DNA of 64,000 nt from Pseudoalteromonas caenipelagi (GCF_013140855.1 NZ_JABBPG010000013.1:20391-84390), one strand, 5' to 3'; counted from the first letter of the stretch, positions 35,002 through 43,842 are shown. Notes: generated from the letters alone by a model not told the origin. Numbers and translations are program-made.

Positions 35002-35028
35002 GACATTGCTAATGTATCTGTCTATACT
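35000..35028 (+). promoter_or_regulatory. Sigma-70 promoter of the ArsR-RND operon
   Basis: TAGACA (35000-35005) and TATACT (35023-35028) are 17 bases apart, each matching consensus at five of six positions. The upstream element overlaps the inverted repeat, which fits autorepression. Confidence 0.75.
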
Positions 35029-35060
35029 TTGCACAAATTAATTTTCGTTTGGTAGTGGGA

Positions 35061-35354
35061 ATGGACTTTGAAATCATGGCGCATAATGCTGAGCAAGCTG
35101 AAGCGTTATTAAAAATGATGGCAAATAAAAATCGTTTAATGATTTTATGCAGTTTATTAGAGCAGGAAATGAGCGTCAGTGCATTGAACGAAGCTGTGCC
35201 GCTTTCTCAGTCAGCTTTATCGCAACACTTAGCGAGCTTGCGAAAAGCCAAAGTGGTAGAGACTAGACGAGATGGACAAACTATTTACTATCGTGTGATT
35301 GACGAAAAAGTACAGGCTGTTTTACAGCAATTGTATCAGCTATTTTGTGCCTAA
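35061..35354 (+). CDS. ArsR-family repressor, BigR/YgaV-type
   Basis: A 97-residue winged-helix ArsR/SmtB protein. The recognition helix is SQSALSQHLASLRKAKVV and the wing is RRDGQTIYYRV. The two cysteines that define the sulfide/persulfide-sensing BigR/YgaV/SqrR branch are present: Cys30 in RLMILCSLL and Cys96 in the last residues LFCA. Oxidation or polysulfide bridging of this pair releases DNA in the characterised members. The gene is divergent from the rhodanese pair and ten bases ahead of an RND permease, so it likely controls both. Start is tentative: the ATG at 35061 fits the family length but its RBS is weak. Confidence 0.87.
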   Translation: MDFEIMAHNAEQAEALLKMMANKNRLMILCSLLEQEMSVSALNEAVPLSQSALSQHLASLRKAKVVETRRDGQTIYYRVIDEKVQAVLQQLYQLFCA

Positions 35355-35363
35355 CGAGGGGGA

Positions 35364-38300
35364 ATGTTCATGACTCTTTTTAATCGGGTTTTGGCCAGTA
35401 GTCTCTCCGGTAGACTGCCTTTATTTATGCTATTTGCAGCTGTAGTTATGGGCATGCTTGCACTGCAATTCACACCACGGGAAGAAGAGCCGCAGATTGT
35501 AGTACCAATGCTGGATATAAAGGTAAATACACCAAACTTAAGCGGGCCGGAAGTCGCACGTTTAGTGACAGAACCTTTAGAGAAGCTGCTGCAACAGATC
35601 CCGGGTGTTGAGCATATTTACTCAACAACAAATGGGGGGGGCACTGTCGTCACGCTACGGTTTCATGTGGGTGAAAACCGTGAGCAGGCTATTCTAAATA
35701 CCTATACAAAATTATATGCAAATCAGCACAATATGGCTCAGGTGGTGGCTAGTTGGCAGATCCAACCGATTGAAGTTGATGATGTGCCGATCTTGATGTT
35801 AGGGCTGTACAGCAAAAATGCTGAACAGTACTCAGATTACGAGTTGACTCGGTTTGCACAGGAAGTATCTACACAACTACAAAAGTTACCCGATACCAGT
35901 GAAGTAAAAGTGATCACCGGGCGTAAGAGGCAGCTTAATGTGCACTTAGATGCGACGGCATTGGCCGCGCATCAAACCACGCCCTTGGATGTACTGATGG
36001 CAATACAAGCGAGTAATCAGTTACAAATGGTGGGCAGTAGGGTTGGTGATGGGCAGGTAATGACGCTTGAGTCTGGGGATGTGTTGCGGGATGTTCAGCA
36101 AGTCTCCCAGCTGACGGTGAATGTACTCAATGCTCAACAAGTGTTGCTAAAGGATGTCGCGGCAGTAACAGATGGTCCCGCGGAGCCTGAGTCATATCAG
36201 TGGTTAGCCATTAATGACCAACAACAAAGTTTGCCTTTAGTGACTATCAGTGTTGCTAAACAGCGCGGCAGTAATGCGGTAAATGTTGCACAGCAAAGCT
36301 TAGCGTTGATGGAGGAATTAAAACAGCGCCTTTTACCCCGAGGTATAGATGTCAAAGTGCTGCGTAACTACGGGCAAACGGCGGATGCAAAAGTGAATGA
36401 TTTAACTGCAAGTTTAACTTTTGCTGTATTCACTGTAGTGATTTTTGTTGGCGTTTTTTTAGGTTGGCGACCCGCTATTGTGGTTGGTTTGGCTGTACCA
36501 ATCTGTTATGGCATTACACTAGGTTTAGATTTTGCTTTTGGCTATACCATTAATCGGGTAACGCTATTTGCCCTTATTTTATCGCTGGGCTTGTTGGTTG
36601 ATGACCCGATCACGGGCGTAGAAAACATCAGCCGTTTTTTGTCTGCGCGTAAAAGTAATCGCACAGCTGATACAGATCGAGAGGTTATCTCGGCAATGTC
36701 CGAAATAAAAACGGCTTTACTGATGTCAACATTAACAATCAGTGTGGCGTTTTTGCCTCTGGCTTATATCACTGGCATGATGGGGCCATATATGGCGCCT
36801 ATGGCATTTAATGTGCCAGTCAGTGTGATAGCGTCTACGCTGGTGGCGTTTATTGTTACCCCATGGCTTGCAAAAAAGTTGTTACATAATCACCCCATCG
36901 AAGTACAAAATCAGCGCTGTGGAGTAACTATATATAGCCGCATATTGACGCCTCTGTTATCAAACCCGAGGCGGGCAAAGGCATTACTATGGGCAACTTT
37001 AGTTTTATTTGTCATCAGCGTGAGCTTGCCGATATTTAGAGCCGTGCCATTGAAGTTATTGCCTTTTGATAACAAAAATGAACTGCAGGTGTTGATTGAC
37101 TTGCCAGAAGGGAGCTCACTAGAACAAACGGCACAACTAACTCGGCAAGTACAGCAAAAAGTATGGCAGCTTAATGAAGTGACGGCGGTTGCTGCCTATA
37201 TTGGCAAACCCTCAAGTATCGACTTTAATGGTATGGTGAGAGGCTACTATCGGCGAGAGGCACCACATTTAGCTGATTTAAGAGTGCTTTTATTAGATAA
37301 AACGCAGCGCGCTCACCAGTCTCACGCTGTGGTCCTGCGTTTACGGGAAATGCTCGCACCATTTAACCACGCAGGTGTAAAAATTAAAGTAGTTGAAGTC
37401 CCACCAGGTCCACCTGTACTCAGTACCTTGGTTGCTCAGGTGTATGCTAAGCCCTTTGTGTCGAGCCAAACACATAGACAAGCTGCAGATGCATTGATAG
37501 CCCGTCTGTCGTTAGAGCCGCATGTGGTGGAGGTTGACAGCTCAATAGCGGCACCAACCAACATAGCACGGTTTGTTGTAGATAAAGGCAAAGCCGCGTT
37601 ATCGGGCATTGCGACACAAGACATCAACCAGTCGCTAAGAGTTGCCAGTGGTGGCTTGGATGCGGGTCTTGTTTATCTGGCTCATGAGTCTGAGCCCGTT
37701 ACCATTAACCTAAGGCTACCTTACGAAGTACGGCATCAGCAGCACAACTTAGATGCGTTGCAAGTGCGTGGGCAAAGAGATTTAAACAAAGTGGGTAATG
37801 AATATGGACTAGATAGTGCGACAAGGCCCCTTGTTGCGCTATCTGAACTCGGACAATGGCAAATCATGCAAAGCCCTCAGCCAATCATACGCAAAGACTT
37901 ACAAAACGTCATTTATGTCACTGCTGAGCTCAATGGCCGCACACCCGCAGAGGTGATTGCAGATATTGTTGCGGATGAACATAGTCCGCACAGTACACAA
38001 GTTAATTGGCAACAACGCAGTTTTATTGCAAGTGGTGGTGGAGATGTATGGCAACTGCCTGACGGAACCTATTACAGCTTTAGTGGTGAGGGTGAATGGC
38101 GAATTACCGTCGATGTTTTCCGTGATATGGGCATTGCATTTGCCTTTGCATTATTGGCTATCTTTGCGATCTTGAGACTGCAAACGGCTTCTAGCGCGCT
38201 TTCATTAATAATTATGTCGGCTATTCCATTAACCATGATAGGGATCATGCCGGGGTTTTGGCTTTTAAATCAATTTGGTGAGCGTGAAATCGCAGGCGCA

Positions 38301-38660
38301 CCAGAACCGGTGCTGTTTACCGCGACAGCGATGATTGGAATGATAGCATTGGCGGGAATCGTAGTTCGTAACTCACTTATTCTAGTGGAATTTATCAATC
38401 AAGCCAGAGCTGGGGGAGTAGCGTTAAAGCAAGCGCTTATCCAAGCGGGTGAGGTACGTATGAGACCGGTGCTATTAACTGCGGGTACAACTTTACTGGG
38501 TAATTTAGTGATTATTCTAGACCCTGTTTTTAGTGGTCTGGCGTTAGCAATTATTTTTGGCATCATAGCATCAACCATTTTCTCACTTTTGGTTGTGCCG
38601 TTAGTTTATTTTTTAGTATTCAGACATACAGAGGACAGCCGCCATGTTATTAACTCATAA
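35364..38660 (+). CDS. RND-family efflux permease
   Basis: A 1098-residue inner-membrane transporter of the AcrB/RND superfamily. Two repeats of one plus five transmembrane helices flank large periplasmic loops. N-terminus LMLF-type segment then PREEEPQI and LSGPEVARLVTEPLEKLLQQ; the proton-relay region GLLVDDPITGVENISRF in helix 4 carries two aspartates; the second half has MIGMIALAGIVVRNSLILVEFINQ and RPVLLTAGTTLLGN. It does not have the charged residues I would expect for metal-pump (CusA) types, but the substrate cannot be read from sequence. RBS AGGGGG. The adaptor gene overlaps its end by 17 bases. Confidence 0.9.
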   Translation: MFMTLFNRVLASSLSGRLPLFMLFAAVVMGMLALQFTPREEEPQIVVPMLDIKVNTPNLSGPEVARLVTEPLEKLLQQIPGVEHIYSTTNGGGTVVTLRFHVGENREQAILNTYTKLYANQHNMAQVVASWQIQPIEVDDVPILMLGLYSKNAEQYSDYELTRFAQEVSTQLQKLPDTSEVKVITGRKRQLNVHLDATALAAHQTTPLDVLMAIQASNQLQMVGSRVGDGQVMTLESGDVLRDVQQVSQLTVNVLNAQQVLLKDVAAVTDGPAEPESYQWLAINDQQQSLPLVTISVAKQRGSNAVNVAQQSLALMEELKQRLLPRGIDVKVLRNYGQTADAKVNDLTASLTFAVFTVVIFVGVFLGWRPAIVVGLAVPICYGITLGLDFAFGYTINRVTLFALILSLGLLVDDPITGVENISRFLSARKSNRTADTDREVISAMSEIKTALLMSTLTISVAFLPLAYITGMMGPYMAPMAFNVPVSVIASTLVAFIVTPWLAKKLLHNHPIEVQNQRCGVTIYSRILTPLLSNPRRAKALLWATLVLFVISVSLPIFRAVPLKLLPFDNKNELQVLIDLPEGSSLEQTAQLTRQVQQKVWQLNEVTAVAAYIGKPSSIDFNGMVRGYYRREAPHLADLRVLLLDKTQRAHQSHAVVLRLREMLAPFNHAGVKIKVVEVPPGPPVLSTLVAQVYAKPFVSSQTHRQAADALIARLSLEPHVVEVDSSIAAPTNIARFVVDKGKAALSGIATQDINQSLRVASGGLDAGLVYLAHESEPVTINLRLPYEVRHQQHNLDALQVRGQRDLNKVGNEYGLDSATRPLVALSELGQWQIMQSPQPIIRKDLQNVIYVTAELNGRTPAEVIADIVADEHSPHSTQVNWQQRSFIASGGGDVWQLPDGTYYSFSGEGEWRITVDVFRDMGIAFAFALLAIFAILRLQTASSALSLIIMSAIPLTMIGIMPGFWLLNQFGEREIAGAPEPVLFTATAMIGMIALAGIVVRNSLILVEFINQARAGGVALKQALIQAGEVRMRPVLLTAGTTLLGNLVIILDPVFSGLALAIIFGIIASTIFSLLVVPLVYFLVFRHTEDSRHVINS

Positions 38661-39714
38661 CGCAGTTAAGAAGCTCGTTTTACCCGCATCAGCGCTTGCT
38701 ATGCTATTGGTTGTGGTCGCCTATTTGGCTGGATTATTTAATGATGCCGTGCCTGAGGGGGTAAAAAGTACACCCGCAGAGTATCAGGGAGAGCGATATA
38801 AGGTAAGCGAAAAGCGGGTGTCGCACCATGAAATCGTCAATGCAAATGTCATTGCAAAAGTGAACACCTTGGTGTCGAGCCGCTTGTTGGCGCAGCTTAA
38901 AACATTAAATGTGAGAGCCGGTCAGAGCGTCAAGGCGGGGCAATTATTAGCGACGATTGATGATGCTGATTTACAAGCCAGAGTGTCACAGGCCCAAGCG
39001 CAGCAAGATGCAATTGCAGCACAGCTGAAACAGGCTAAAAAGCAGCTAGCACGCAATGAATCCTTACAGGCGCAAGGCTTAGTGGCAGAAAATATGGTGG
39101 ATGAGTGGCGTACCAAGGTGAATGAACTCGTAGCACAAGAGTTAGCGTTGTCGGAGCAACTTGAAGGGGCAAAGGTCGCACTGAGCGATACCAAAATTTT
39201 AGCTCCCATTGACGGTACGGTTGTAGATCGTTTGCAAGAACCCGGTGCTATGTTAACGCCAGGTATGGCGATTGTGTCGCTTTACAATCCAGCGCAACTA
39301 CAAGTGTCGGCCCCCATTCGTGAACAACTAGCGAGCAAACTCACACTAGGAGATGAATTAAAAATACATGTCCCGGCAAGTGGCATGACACAATACGCAA
39401 AAATCAGTGAGATAGTACCTGTAGCTGATAGCAATGCGCGCCGTTTTATGATCAAGCTCGATATTGAGCTTGCCGAAAATGTTAAACCCGGCATGTATGC
39501 ACAGTTATACCTGCCGCCAGTTTATCAAACGCAAGTGGTTATTTCTAAGCAACTTGTGAAGCGATATGGTCAGTTAACAATGGTAGAAGTGGTTGAGCGT
39601 GGGCAAGTACAACGACGCTTTGTTCGACTGGGTACTGAACTTGATGGCGCGCTTGAAGGTGAAGTTGTGGTTCTTACCGGGCTCAGTGCAGGAGAAGTGT
39701 TGGCAGTGTACTAA
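38644..39714 (+). CDS. RND periplasmic adaptor subunit (membrane fusion protein)
   Basis: A 356-residue HlyD/AcrA-type adaptor anchored by an N-terminal helix (LVLPASALAMLLVVVAYLAGLF). The lipoyl half-motifs are VSSRLLAQLKTLNVRAGQSVKAGQLLATIDDADLQ and ILAPIDGTVVDRLQEPGAM, separated by an alpha-helical hairpin rich in Ala, Gln and Glu (about 110-180). A beta-barrel and membrane-proximal domain follow (VVVLTGLSAGEVLAVY at the end). It would bridge the RND permease to an outer-membrane channel; no TolC-like gene is present here, so a genome-wide TolC is presumed. The gene starts inside the 3' end of the permease gene. Confidence 0.9.
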   Translation: MLLTHNAVKKLVLPASALAMLLVVVAYLAGLFNDAVPEGVKSTPAEYQGERYKVSEKRVSHHEIVNANVIAKVNTLVSSRLLAQLKTLNVRAGQSVKAGQLLATIDDADLQARVSQAQAQQDAIAAQLKQAKKQLARNESLQAQGLVAENMVDEWRTKVNELVAQELALSEQLEGAKVALSDTKILAPIDGTVVDRLQEPGAMLTPGMAIVSLYNPAQLQVSAPIREQLASKLTLGDELKIHVPASGMTQYAKISEIVPVADSNARRFMIKLDIELAENVKPGMYAQLYLPPVYQTQVVISKQLVKRYGQLTMVEVVERGQVQRRFVRLGTELDGALEGEVVVLTGLSAGEVLAVY

Positions 39715-39729
39715 CTGCCAACCAATGGC

Positions 39730-40407
39730 CTATAAAAAAGAGGCAATGTCGTCAAATGGCTTTTTCACAAGTGCATGCTCTGGCACGGTAGCGTCTTCAC
39801 TTGGGTAACCTGCAATAAGCAACATATATGGGCGCTCATTATCTTTATCGCGACCACAAATATCGGCTAAAAAACTCATTGGCTTAGGTGTATGGGTTAA
39901 CGTGGCAAGTCCAGCATGATGTAATGCTTGAATTAAAAAACCAGTCGCTATGCCAACAGATTCATGGACATAGTAGTTAGTGTTTTTGTCTTCGCTGTGT
40001 ATACCGCCTTTTTTCTGGCTGAAAATAGCGATTAGCCATGGTGCATGCTCTAAATAAGGCTTGTCAGCGTCTGTACCAAGAGGCTTCAAAGCATCTAGCC
40101 ATTCTTCCCCTGCGCGACCTTGGTAAAATGAACGCTCTAAATCTTCTGCTGCTTCACGTATTTTCTTTTTAATGTCGGCACTGTGAATGGCCACAAAATG
40201 CCAAGGTTGGTGGTTGGCACCGCTCGGCGCACTCGCGGCAGCTTTGATGCAAGCTGTAATAACTTCTTTTGGTACTGGACGGTTGCTAAAGCTGCGGATT
40301 GTGTGACGTCGCTGGTATTCCTTTAAGTTATCTTGTGCTCGTTGCAGCATATCTTCTTGAGGATATTCGATAAAGTCGCTTAACGGCACATTTTTATGAT
40401 TTTGCAT
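39730..40407 (-). CDS. Nitroreductase-family flavoprotein
   Basis: A 225-residue FMN-dependent nitroreductase-fold protein. Motifs: RRHTIRSFSNRPVPKEVITACIKAAASAPSGANHQPWHFVAI near residue 33-75 (phosphate-binding arginines and the PSGANxQPW loop), and the C-terminal part with THTPKPMSFLADICGRDKDNERPYMLLIAGYPSED. Of the family, it lies nearest to YdfN/BluB-like enzymes, but it lacks obvious BluB-only features. Its reductant and substrate are unknown. It is convergent with the RND operon and its promoter region (40408 onward) contains the ATGTTGACG/CGTCAACAT inverted repeat. Confidence 0.9.
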   Translation of the reverse strand: MQNHKNVPLSDFIEYPQEDMLQRAQDNLKEYQRRHTIRSFSNRPVPKEVITACIKAAASAPSGANHQPWHFVAIHSADIKKKIREAAEDLERSFYQGRAGEEWLDALKPLGTDADKPYLEHAPWLIAIFSQKKGGIHSEDKNTNYYVHESVGIATGFLIQALHHAGLATLTHTPKPMSFLADICGRDKDNERPYMLLIAGYPSEDATVPEHALVKKPFDDIASFL

Positions 40408-40966
40408 AATGTAAGTCCATGATTATTTTCGTTTGTTAGAGTTTTACTTGTCATCCATTTTGCACACTTAAGTGAATGCGCGTGCATATTTTACTGCCAT
40501 GTTGACGTTTGCAAGAGTATGGGGGGCTAGTGTTAGCGTCAACATATGAATAGTTATATCTAAGAACCTAACCGGAAGGATAATTAAATTTCTTCATGTT
40601 GCTGTGTGCTCGAAATATTAATGTTTACATTTTTTTATCTTTATTGTTGTTTATTTTCGTATTGCTCTGTCCCGCTTTAGAATAAGCAATGAAAGGAAAA
40701 GCGTAAAAATAGTCGATTTTAGAAGTTTAATATTTTGATAGTGCGTGGGCTTTTGAAAGTAGCTGTTAAGTAAGGAAAATGATGAGAGTCATTTCCGTAT
40801 TGTAAAACTGTCAATAGATTAAGCGCGCTTTAGATGATGAAAATTTATACTTTAGATTGATATTTTATTTCGGCTTGCCTAGCTTTGATATGTCGGCTTT
40901 GGATGCTGGTAGCGTGATTAAAAATGCAGTTAAATTCTTTAATCATTACACCACATACCAAAAAGG
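40408..40966. other. Intergenic region between nitroreductase and the peptide cassette
   Basis: About 560 bases, AT-rich, with no gene on either strand. A perfect 9-bp inverted repeat, ATGTTGACG (40499-40507) and CGTCAACAT (40537-40545), lies 92 bases upstream of the nitroreductase start and could be an operator. A minus-strand reading frame near 40845-41069 has no RBS or family resemblance. Confidence 0.5.
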
Positions 40967-41086
40967 ATGAGCGTTGTGGAGCTAGTCGTAGACGTTGTAA
41001 ACACATTGGGTAACTTTGATGTTCAGTTGTTTGAATCACACGCATTAGACCCTGTTTTTGTGATCCCAATAATTATTGTGGCTTGA
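40967..41086 (+). CDS. Candidate small precursor-like peptide (39 aa)
   Basis: A short frame reads MSVVELVVDVVNTLGNFDVQ then LFESHALDPVFVIPIIIVA. It may start at the ATG (40967) or at the in-frame GTG at 40976, which has AAAAGGA eight bases ahead; the GTG gives 36 residues. It has no basic signal-peptide start, is acidic and amphipathic at the N-terminus, and ends in a very hydrophobic, proline-containing segment. It lies 77 bases upstream of two unusual cupin-like genes. The size and context resemble a ribosomally made precursor or a regulatory peptide. No family is recognised, and the gene call rests on RBS, context and composition only. Confidence 0.5.
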   Translation: MSVVELVVDVVNTLGNFDVQLFESHALDPVFVIPIIIVA

Positions 41087-41163
41087 TGCATATTAGGAAT
41101 GTGAGGCCTGAGATAAGGCTGAAAATGAGTTACATAAGGAAGTTAAATAGATAAGGAAGTCTT

Positions 41164-41892
41164 ATGAAAAGTTTTGACGAATTTAAAAATATTACCTCTG
41201 TTCATGACATTATAGACATATTGCAATCCCATGCGGATTACACATTCTCACCAGATAAAAATCGCCTAGTGTTAAAAGACACACAGTCGCACAGGTTAGT
41301 ACTGTATAAAGGTCCTAGTTGCTTTGGTGCAACGGTAAGTAATTCGGCCGCACATTCAGTGTGTTTATTGCAAGGCTCTTTGAGGATCAAAAGAGTACCT
41401 TTACAAGAAAAGCTCGTTAATGAAGGCACCTCGCAAATCTTTGTTGCCAACGCAGGTGTGACGATCACCAGCTTAGAGCAAGGTGAAGCGTTACAAATAG
41501 GCTATATGGAAGCCTTTGATTATCACGCATCAAGTGACGCTTGTTGGATGGCGTTATACGATAAGGAAGTTGCGCACTGCAAGAGTGTTAAACTGTGTGC
41601 AGTGACACTTGAGCCACTCATCACAACGCTTTTGTATCAAAATCACGCGCGTTTATTTAACTTTATCGAAATATTAGCCCGTTCTACATGTGAAAAGAGT
41701 TTTCAAGCTTTACTGGCACTGTCTAAAAGCCAAATTGATGAATTGGCGTGGCGTGCTATCGAAGGGCTCTATTTGCGAGATCCGTATAAAGCGGCTCAAT
41801 TGGTGAGTGAGTATAAATCGTCACATTGCTGTGAGGTGGTGCGCAATCGTGCTGAATGTTTAATACCTTCGATAGATAAAATGGAGGCATAG
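41164..41892 (+). CDS. Cupin-like protein with HEAT-like helical C-terminus
   Basis: A 242-residue cytosolic protein that I cannot assign to a named family. The N-terminal half (about 20-130) reads like a jelly-roll: HRLVLYKGPSCFGATVS, HSVCLLQGSLRIKRVP, NAGVTITSLEQGEALQIGYMEAFDYH. The C-terminal half (about 150-235) consists of paired helices, ILARSTCEKSFQALLALSK and DELAWRAIEGLYLRDPYKAAQLV, that look like short HEAT-type repeats and might bind a peptide. It is strongly translated (AAGGAAG) and is followed one base later by the 3-His cupin gene. A role as a substrate-recruiting partner of that enzyme is inference. Confidence 0.65.
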   Translation: MKSFDEFKNITSVHDIIDILQSHADYTFSPDKNRLVLKDTQSHRLVLYKGPSCFGATVSNSAAHSVCLLQGSLRIKRVPLQEKLVNEGTSQIFVANAGVTITSLEQGEALQIGYMEAFDYHASSDACWMALYDKEVAHCKSVKLCAVTLEPLITTLLYQNHARLFNFIEILARSTCEKSFQALLALSKSQIDELAWRAIEGLYLRDPYKAAQLVSEYKSSHCCEVVRNRAECLIPSIDKMEA

Positions 41893-41893
41893 C

Positions 41894-42595
41894 ATGACGT
41901 ACTCATTTAATTTTTGCAGCAAAAGTGCAATTTCGCTGGCGACTTTTGTAGAGCGTATAAAGTCTCATTACACAGGCCCCGATTGTTTGGATAGAAAACA
42001 TGTGAATTTTTTTGCTTTGCAGCTTCAGCTATTGGCGAACAACAAATACTTTTTAACGGATTTAGTCTGTGACAATGTGCTTAAGGAGACATTAAAAATA
42101 GAGTCGGGTAACACATATGCCAATGACTCTTGGGTTATCTACATCAACAAGTCCCCTTTTTTTCAAGTGAGGGTATGTTTTTGGCACTCTGACGGTGAGA
42201 AACAGTGCCAAAATGATAAGTTGAACGTTTACCGTTGTTTGCATGACCATAACTTTGCGTTTTTAACGACTAACTACTTTGGTCCAGGATATATCTCTCG
42301 ATTATTTCAATATGACTATAGCGATGAACTGGAAGAGGGGTGTGATAGTTGTTTGCAATCTCTTGGTTCACATCAGTTAAGTTCTGGAGAGGTTATATAT
42401 TATGAACCTTCAAAAGATGCGCATCTACAAGTCCCTCCTAAAGCCTTTAGCATTTCATTAAATTTGATGTTTGAAACCAACGGTAATAAGCAGTTTGTTT
42501 TTGATATTGAAACCGGGCGTATAGTACACACTGTCATCAGTAGCGATGCCATTGCTAAGCAGTTTATTAAGGAGTTAGTAGATGACGCGGTATAG
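41894..42595 (+). CDS. Cysteine-dioxygenase-like 3-His cupin protein
   Basis: A 233-residue protein with a recognisable cupin metal site: CLHDHNFAFLTTNYFGPGY gives the H-x-H pair near residues 117-119, and DAHLQVPPKAFSISLNLMFE supplies a third histidine near 177 followed by the beta-strand that in cysteine dioxygenase reads 'pAVSLHLY'. The layout suggests a non-heme iron enzyme rather than a storage cupin. It lies one base after the cupin/HEAT gene (TAGC-ATG) with its own GGAGG inside that gene's end, so they are coupled. Substrate unknown; the upstream small peptide is the obvious candidate. Confidence 0.65.
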   Translation: MTYSFNFCSKSAISLATFVERIKSHYTGPDCLDRKHVNFFALQLQLLANNKYFLTDLVCDNVLKETLKIESGNTYANDSWVIYINKSPFFQVRVCFWHSDGEKQCQNDKLNVYRCLHDHNFAFLTTNYFGPGYISRLFQYDYSDELEEGCDSCLQSLGSHQLSSGEVIYYEPSKDAHLQVPPKAFSISLNLMFETNGNKQFVFDIETGRIVHTVISSDAIAKQFIKELVDDAV

Positions 42596-42601
42596 GCACG
42601 G

Positions 42602-42622
42602 CAGGCTGGAGATAACAGCCTG
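42602..42622 (+). terminator. Weak terminator closing the peptide-cupin cassette
   Basis: CAGGCTG, loop GAGATAA, CAGCCTG forms a seven-pair stem, then TTTCC, seven bases after the cupin stop. It marks the likely end of a 1.6-kb transcription unit. Confidence 0.55.
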
Positions 42623-43151
42623 TTTCCGTACGACAACGTTATCCTGAGTTTATGCAAAAGGCGTACTTTACCGTTGAACGCTTTACCTCTAAGGTTACGG
42701 ATTAGGAGTTACATTTAGTGAGGTCTCAGCCTTTAGATGAAACAACAAATGCAGCTGCGTTTATCTAAAAGAGCGCACACTGTACGATTTAATAATATTC
42801 AGCCATTATTCGAAAACGTTTATTCCCCGTCAGAAGGGCGAGTTGGGCATGCCTTACTACCTGATTATGGGCTGCTAAACTTAAGTGAATTCATGAGAGA
42901 ACTGAGCTTTTTGGGGATGACGATTGGATTGCGTTTTGTAATGAACCTCAGTACGTTTATGACAAAGTACCTACTTGTGGTCGGAGCAAATAAATCAGCA
43001 GAGTAAACAGGTAGTGCGTGGTAAATTATAAGCGGACTATCAGTGAGTGTTATACCAATTATTGCTAGAAGAGATATATAAAACACTATTAAAATTAATA
43101 AACTAGCTTATGATTACGGGCCTAGATGTAAATGTGCTTAGTGGAGATGTT
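42623..43151. other. Intergenic region with possible degenerate coding remnants
   Basis: About 530 bases with no intact gene I can support. The plus strand shows protein-like runs in changing frames: a GTG-started frame reading RSQPLDETTNAAAFI with a TAGGAG ahead, then another frame reading KRAHTVRFNNIQPLFENVYS, then a third reading FGDDDWIAFCNEPQYVYDKV to a stop near 42990. This suggests a decayed gene with frameshifts, but no family is recognised. Confidence 0.3.
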
Positions 43152-43814
43152 ATGTATAAACACCAATGGGTAAATGGACAAAAAATGGACCTCCCTGAGG
43201 GGAAAATAGTGTGCGTCGGTCGTAATTATGTTGAACATGCACAAGAACTAAATAACCCCATTCCTTGCGCCCCATTAATTTTCATGAAGCCGACTACCAG
43301 CTATCAAAGCTTTAGCGAAGAAATCACGCTAGATAAATCGCTCGGAGAGCACCACTATGAAGCGGAGCTTGCCTTACTAATTGGTGAAAAAGTAGATAAA
43401 CATCATGCTTCACCACTTGAGGCAATAACTGGGGTTGGTTTGGCGCTCGACTTAACATTACGTGACATGCAATCAGAACTGAAGCAGCAAGGGCATCCAT
43501 GGGAGCGAGCTAAAGCCTATGATGGTAGTTGTCCTATTACCCCTTTTGTTGCTATTAATACGCTTGCTGATTTACACACCTTAGAATTTCGATTTTGGCA
43601 GAACAAACAGCTAATGCAGCAAGGCAATACTGATTTGATGATCTTCTCATTTGAACAACTTTTGAAAAGTGTGAGCCAATTTTGCACTTTAATGCCAGGA
43701 GATGTTATTTTGACAGGCACACCGAAAGGGGTGGGGAAGCTAGAAAACAAGGCGCTACTTAGCTTACAACTCAATGGCCACCCTAAGTTTGATGCGCAGG
43801 TCAAGCTGCAATAA
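43152..43814 (+). CDS. Fumarylacetoacetate hydrolase family protein
   Basis: A 220-residue FAH-fold enzyme of the YcgM/FAHD1 group, which act on acylpyruvates or oxaloacetate. Seen: IVCVGRNYVEHAQEL near residue 20, PLIFMKPTTSYQSF near 43-56, the metal-binding HHYEAELALLIGE near 72-84 (two acidic residues) and DVILTGTPKGVGKLE near 190. Start at the ATG at 43152, which has GTGGAG five bases ahead and matches the family N-terminus. The enzyme is monocistronic or leads purT, 28 bases downstream. Confidence 0.88.
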   Translation: MYKHQWVNGQKMDLPEGKIVCVGRNYVEHAQELNNPIPCAPLIFMKPTTSYQSFSEEITLDKSLGEHHYEAELALLIGEKVDKHHASPLEAITGVGLALDLTLRDMQSELKQQGHPWERAKAYDGSCPITPFVAINTLADLHTLEFRFWQNKQLMQQGNTDLMIFSFEQLLKSVSQFCTLMPGDVILTGTPKGVGKLENKALLSLQLNGHPKFDAQVKLQ

Positions 43815-43842
43815 CGCTTGATTGGTTACCATAGGAAAATAA

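Noticed and set aside
40845..41069. Minus-strand reading frame opposite the small peptide
   Set aside because: Composition looks random, no RBS; the plus strand has better support.
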